Source: Hemicentrotus pulcherrimus (taxonomy: Eukaryota; Echinodermata; Echinoidea; Camarodonta; Strongylocentrotidae). Taken from it: a DNA stretch of 36,190 nt. The DNA lies in contig BEXV01001722.1 in NCBI GenBank assembly GCA_003118195.1, forward strand, positions 16,883-53,072, in the 5' to 3' direction. Position 1 is the first letter of the stretch. Every line of letters begins with the position of its first letter. Below are positions 33,775-36,190 of the stretch, one piece after another. The notes beneath the pieces were generated by a model. That model made no database searches, was not told where the DNA came from, and saw only the letters and a program-made list of their open reading frames with translations. Position numbers and translations under genes: made by a program.

Positions 33775-33839
33775 TTTGAGTCAGAGGGCATTCACTTTGT
33801 GTTGAAGTATATGAGTAATAACACCCTTCTGGCTCCAAA
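33775..33839. repeat. Short palindrome family copy (65 bp), inverted orientation
   Basis: Complemented, it reads GGAGCCAGAAGGGTGTTATT, ACTCATATACTTCAACACA, then the second arm. It lies 30 bp from MITE B copy 2. Confidence 0.75.
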
Positions 33840-34766
33840 ATTGATGACAATTCTGAATGTTGGGAAAATTGGAACCTATCGGGTTGTGCCATCACCAAAC
33901 GTGATCCCTTTTATTAATCAAAGCCCCACTGTACTACTTGTAACTACTTGCTCCCTCTACATTGTATATAGAAAACAATGCCGAATTGGTGACCATTGGT
34001 CCCCCATGATCCTCTTTTTATTATGTTTAAATTGACAGCTGAGTCAATGAGATAGCCACCTATTAGTGACCACCCTAGGTGGTCTTATCCTTCCTAGCCA
34101 AACTAGTACAGAAGGTCTTTAATCAAATTAGAAGATGCTTGTTGTTTTTAATTTTTTATGGTATTTATAGTGAAAAATGGATCAAAGAATTTTGATGAAA
34201 TCTATTATGTTTTCCCAGATCTAATTGGACATTCGTAGTCAAAACCATTTCCCACGGTTCTTGTGTCTTTTATTGCGTTTTTTTCCTGATTTATATATCA
34301 GGGTATATTTTGTTTTCCGACAATGAACATGGTTTCAGCCTCAAATATCAAAATTCAGTCCGGTAATAATTTTTTGTTTGTTTTGTTCATTGCAGTCTAA
34401 ATTTTGACTATGCAATGTAAACATCTATTTTTGTTTTGCATTTATTTATGTTTTAAGTTCAAGTGAATGTTTGAAGAAGTGGATTTCTTCTTAGTTTTAA
34501 ATGTATAGTTATTTGAATTTCCTTGACAACTGAGATGTCTCTATGTCCCCTTTGTAGTTTTCTTAGAGTTACTCCAGAATGAATATTATTTTTCCTAGAT
34601 GGAATTATATTTATATCAAGTATTTATTTCCAGTTGACAACTTGCCACTGTGCATTACAAAATGTCATGAATGTATTGCTTAATAATTTTCAGTGAAATT
34701 TACAGAGTTCGATAACAGATAATAAAAATCCGTATCAAAATGTGATTAAAAAAAACATTTGCTATA
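33840..34766. other. Intergenic DNA, no gene seen
   Basis: Short open frames only. AT-rich with no recognised element. Confidence 0.5.
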
Positions 34767-35632
34767 CAGTGCGTCCTGGAAAAACGAAACCGACAAATAT
34801 CGATGTTTTATTCTAACTTAATCACACTTATAATTAAAAAATGACACATAGCTGTAAAGCTTAGATCCTCCTCTTTCATTTGATGCAACTCATATGCTGA
34901 ATATTTCGCGCATGTGTGACTAAAAGCAATTTGAAGAGAGGAAACTAAAAAGTCATTTTGCAGACGGCATATGAATTTCAAAGAGAAAATCATATTTTCT
35001 AGAAAGTTCATTCTTTTATATGACACTTCAATCAGGAAAATGAGCCAGAAATAACAAAGTTTGGTTTGTTTAAAGTAATGCTTGCATTTCCATAATTTGA
35101 TTAAACGAACTCGTTTTCACTGGCTGCCTGATGTAGCAACAAACAGAGTTGATGAAAGACTTAACTCCGTTTCGTTGGCGGTCAGCCGTCTTTGTTGTGC
35201 ACGACTGATCTTCAACGAAAGAGAGTTAGTCTTTTGTCAACTCTGTTTGTTGCTACGGCAGGCAGCCAGTGAAAACGAATTTGTTTTAACAAAATTATGG
35301 AAATGCAAGCGTTACTTTAAACAAACAGAACTTTGATATTCCTAGCTTATTTTTGCTTATAAAGGTGTCATGAAAGGGCAGAAAATGTACTTTCTAGAAA
35401 TGTGATTTTCTCATTGAAATTTACTATACCGTCCGCCAAATGACTTTTTTAGTTTCCTCTCTTCAAATTGCTTTTAATCACTCATGCGTGAAATATGCAT
35501 CAAATGAGTTGCATCACATTAGAGAGGAGTATCCAAACTTTACAAATATGAGTCATTTATTAAATATGATTTTGATTGAGTTATGATAAAACATTGATAA
35601 TTCTCGGTTTCGTTTTTTTCTGGAACGAACTG
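34767..35632. mobile_element. Giant foldback element (866 bp, arms about 420 bp)
   Basis: The element runs from CAGTGCGTCC to its diverged complement (CAGTTCGTTCC), and both ends are followed by AAAAACGAAACCGA. The arms match through AGTTTCCTCTCTTCAAATTG, GCATTTCCATAATTTGAT and GTAGCAACAAACAGAGTTGA to a centre near 35200, so nearly the whole element can fold on itself. It is noncoding. Sea urchin TU elements are known foldback transposons with long inverted repeats; whether this belongs to them I cannot tell. Confidence 0.85.
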
Positions 35633-35830
35633 AATAACTGGGAAAGATATTGGAAACTTATATAAATTTTGTGACCTGTTAGGTATTTTTAACATTTTAA
35701 GGTGACCGAACTTGAATTTAGATCCATTCACATTTGGCTTTTTTTATCAAACAAATAGAGGTAGGACCCTGGGGTAGGACTGCAGTTAGGTTAATCAAGA
35801 ATCTCGTCGATTTTATTTTTATTTCGCGAT

Positions 35831-35893
35831 CGCAAATTCTCACATCCCTACCTGCTGCAAGCCGAAGATGGCGTGATCCGCAAATTAGAGATT
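35831..35893. promoter_or_regulatory. Possible promoter or first-exon fragment
   Basis: A GC-richer patch with GCCGAAGATGGCGTG, close to the YY1-type AAGATGGCGGC word often found just downstream of animal start sites. On the minus strand GCTTGCAGCAG|GTAGGG could be a splice donor at 35853. No protein is identifiable. Speculative. Confidence 0.2.
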
Positions 35894-35930
35894 CGGCCAG
35901 ATTCTGGGCAGCGTCTCACGAAACCGTCAG

Positions 35931-36020
35931 AAGTACAAGTTCGCCGACATCCCAATGAAATGCGTGTACATGTATTAAGTTTAACACGCGTTTCAACAGG
36001 AAGTTGGTGAACTTGTACTT
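35931..36020. repeat. Near-perfect hairpin with 37-bp arms and 16-nt loop
   Basis: The left arm 35931-35967 (AAGTACAAGTTCGCCGAC...) and right arm 35984-36020 (...GTTGGTGAACTTGTACTT) match at 30 of 37 positions. Three of the seven differences would be G-U pairs in RNA, so 33 of 37 could pair. It abuts the TTAA of the next MITE. Confidence 0.7.
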
Positions 36021-36190
36021 AAAGGACAAGTCCACTCCAAAAATAACTTACTTTCAATAGAACCAGAAAAATCAGACAAAGCAATCAAAAAAAGTTTGAG
36101 CAAAATCGGATAACTAATAAGAAAGTTATGAATGTTTAATGACATTAAAAACTTTGAAAATCACTACACAAATTGGCAACTCACTCATGA
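36019..36190. mobile_element. MITE family G, copy 2 (cut by the window edge)
   Basis: Begins TTAAAGGACAAGTCCACTCC and continues with AACCAGAAAAATCAGAC and AATAAGAAAGTTATGAATGT, matching both arms of copy 1 at 25626-26127. The right end lies outside the window. Confidence 0.75.

Noticed and set aside
35734..35958. 74-codon plus-strand open frame near the right edge
   Set aside because: No homology recognised, and the composition changes midway; more likely promoter or UTR sequence than protein.

Overview
The window looks like animal (metazoan) genomic DNA, most likely from an echinoderm such as a sea urchin. It is AT-rich and gene-poor. The genes have many short exons with GT-AG introns, and the space between them is packed with short inverted-repeat elements, tRNA-derived SINEs, microsatellites and minisatellites. 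The echinoderm call is an inference from gene structure and the repeat landscape, not from a database match. One run of 384 N and one single N (about 12752) mark assembly gaps.

Layout. (1) 148-376, minus: first coding exon of a threonine synthase-like 2 gene (THNSL2); the rest lies beyond the left edge. (2) 2965-3780, minus: a one-exon ORF for a secreted, very acidic Ser/Asp-rich protein of 271 residues. It carries six Ser-Arg-x-x-Arg (furin-type) sites at 14-21 residue spacing and is the most unusual gene here. (3) 12057-18951, minus: a complete seven-coding-exon LHPP gene (HAD-family phospholysine phosphohistidine inorganic pyrophosphate phosphatase), rebuilt splice site by splice site to 271 residues. 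A probable noncoding first exon and CpG-rich promoter lie near 19.8-20.0 kb. (4) 23029-27714, plus: B4GALT7 (xylosylprotein beta-1,4-galactosyltransferase 7). Four coding exons are visible and the central catalytic exon is missing, probably inside the N gap. LHPP and B4GALT7 are divergently transcribed. The four genes do not form a pathway.

Repeats make up much of the rest. At least five inverted-repeat families have ends beginning TTAAAGG or TTAAAGT/TTAAAAG, with TTAA at the boundary. Other families are a GGGGTGTTTCACAAAG element that stops 8 bp from an LHPP splice donor, a GGGTGGTATTC element, an 866-bp giant foldback, a recurring 62-67 bp palindrome, and a 16-bp minisatellite with an inversion. 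The 3' end of B4GALT7 is tandemly triplicated at a 120-bp period, and the LHPP 3' UTR holds a 78-bp tandem duplication. From 28 kb to the right edge I see no recognisable protein gene.
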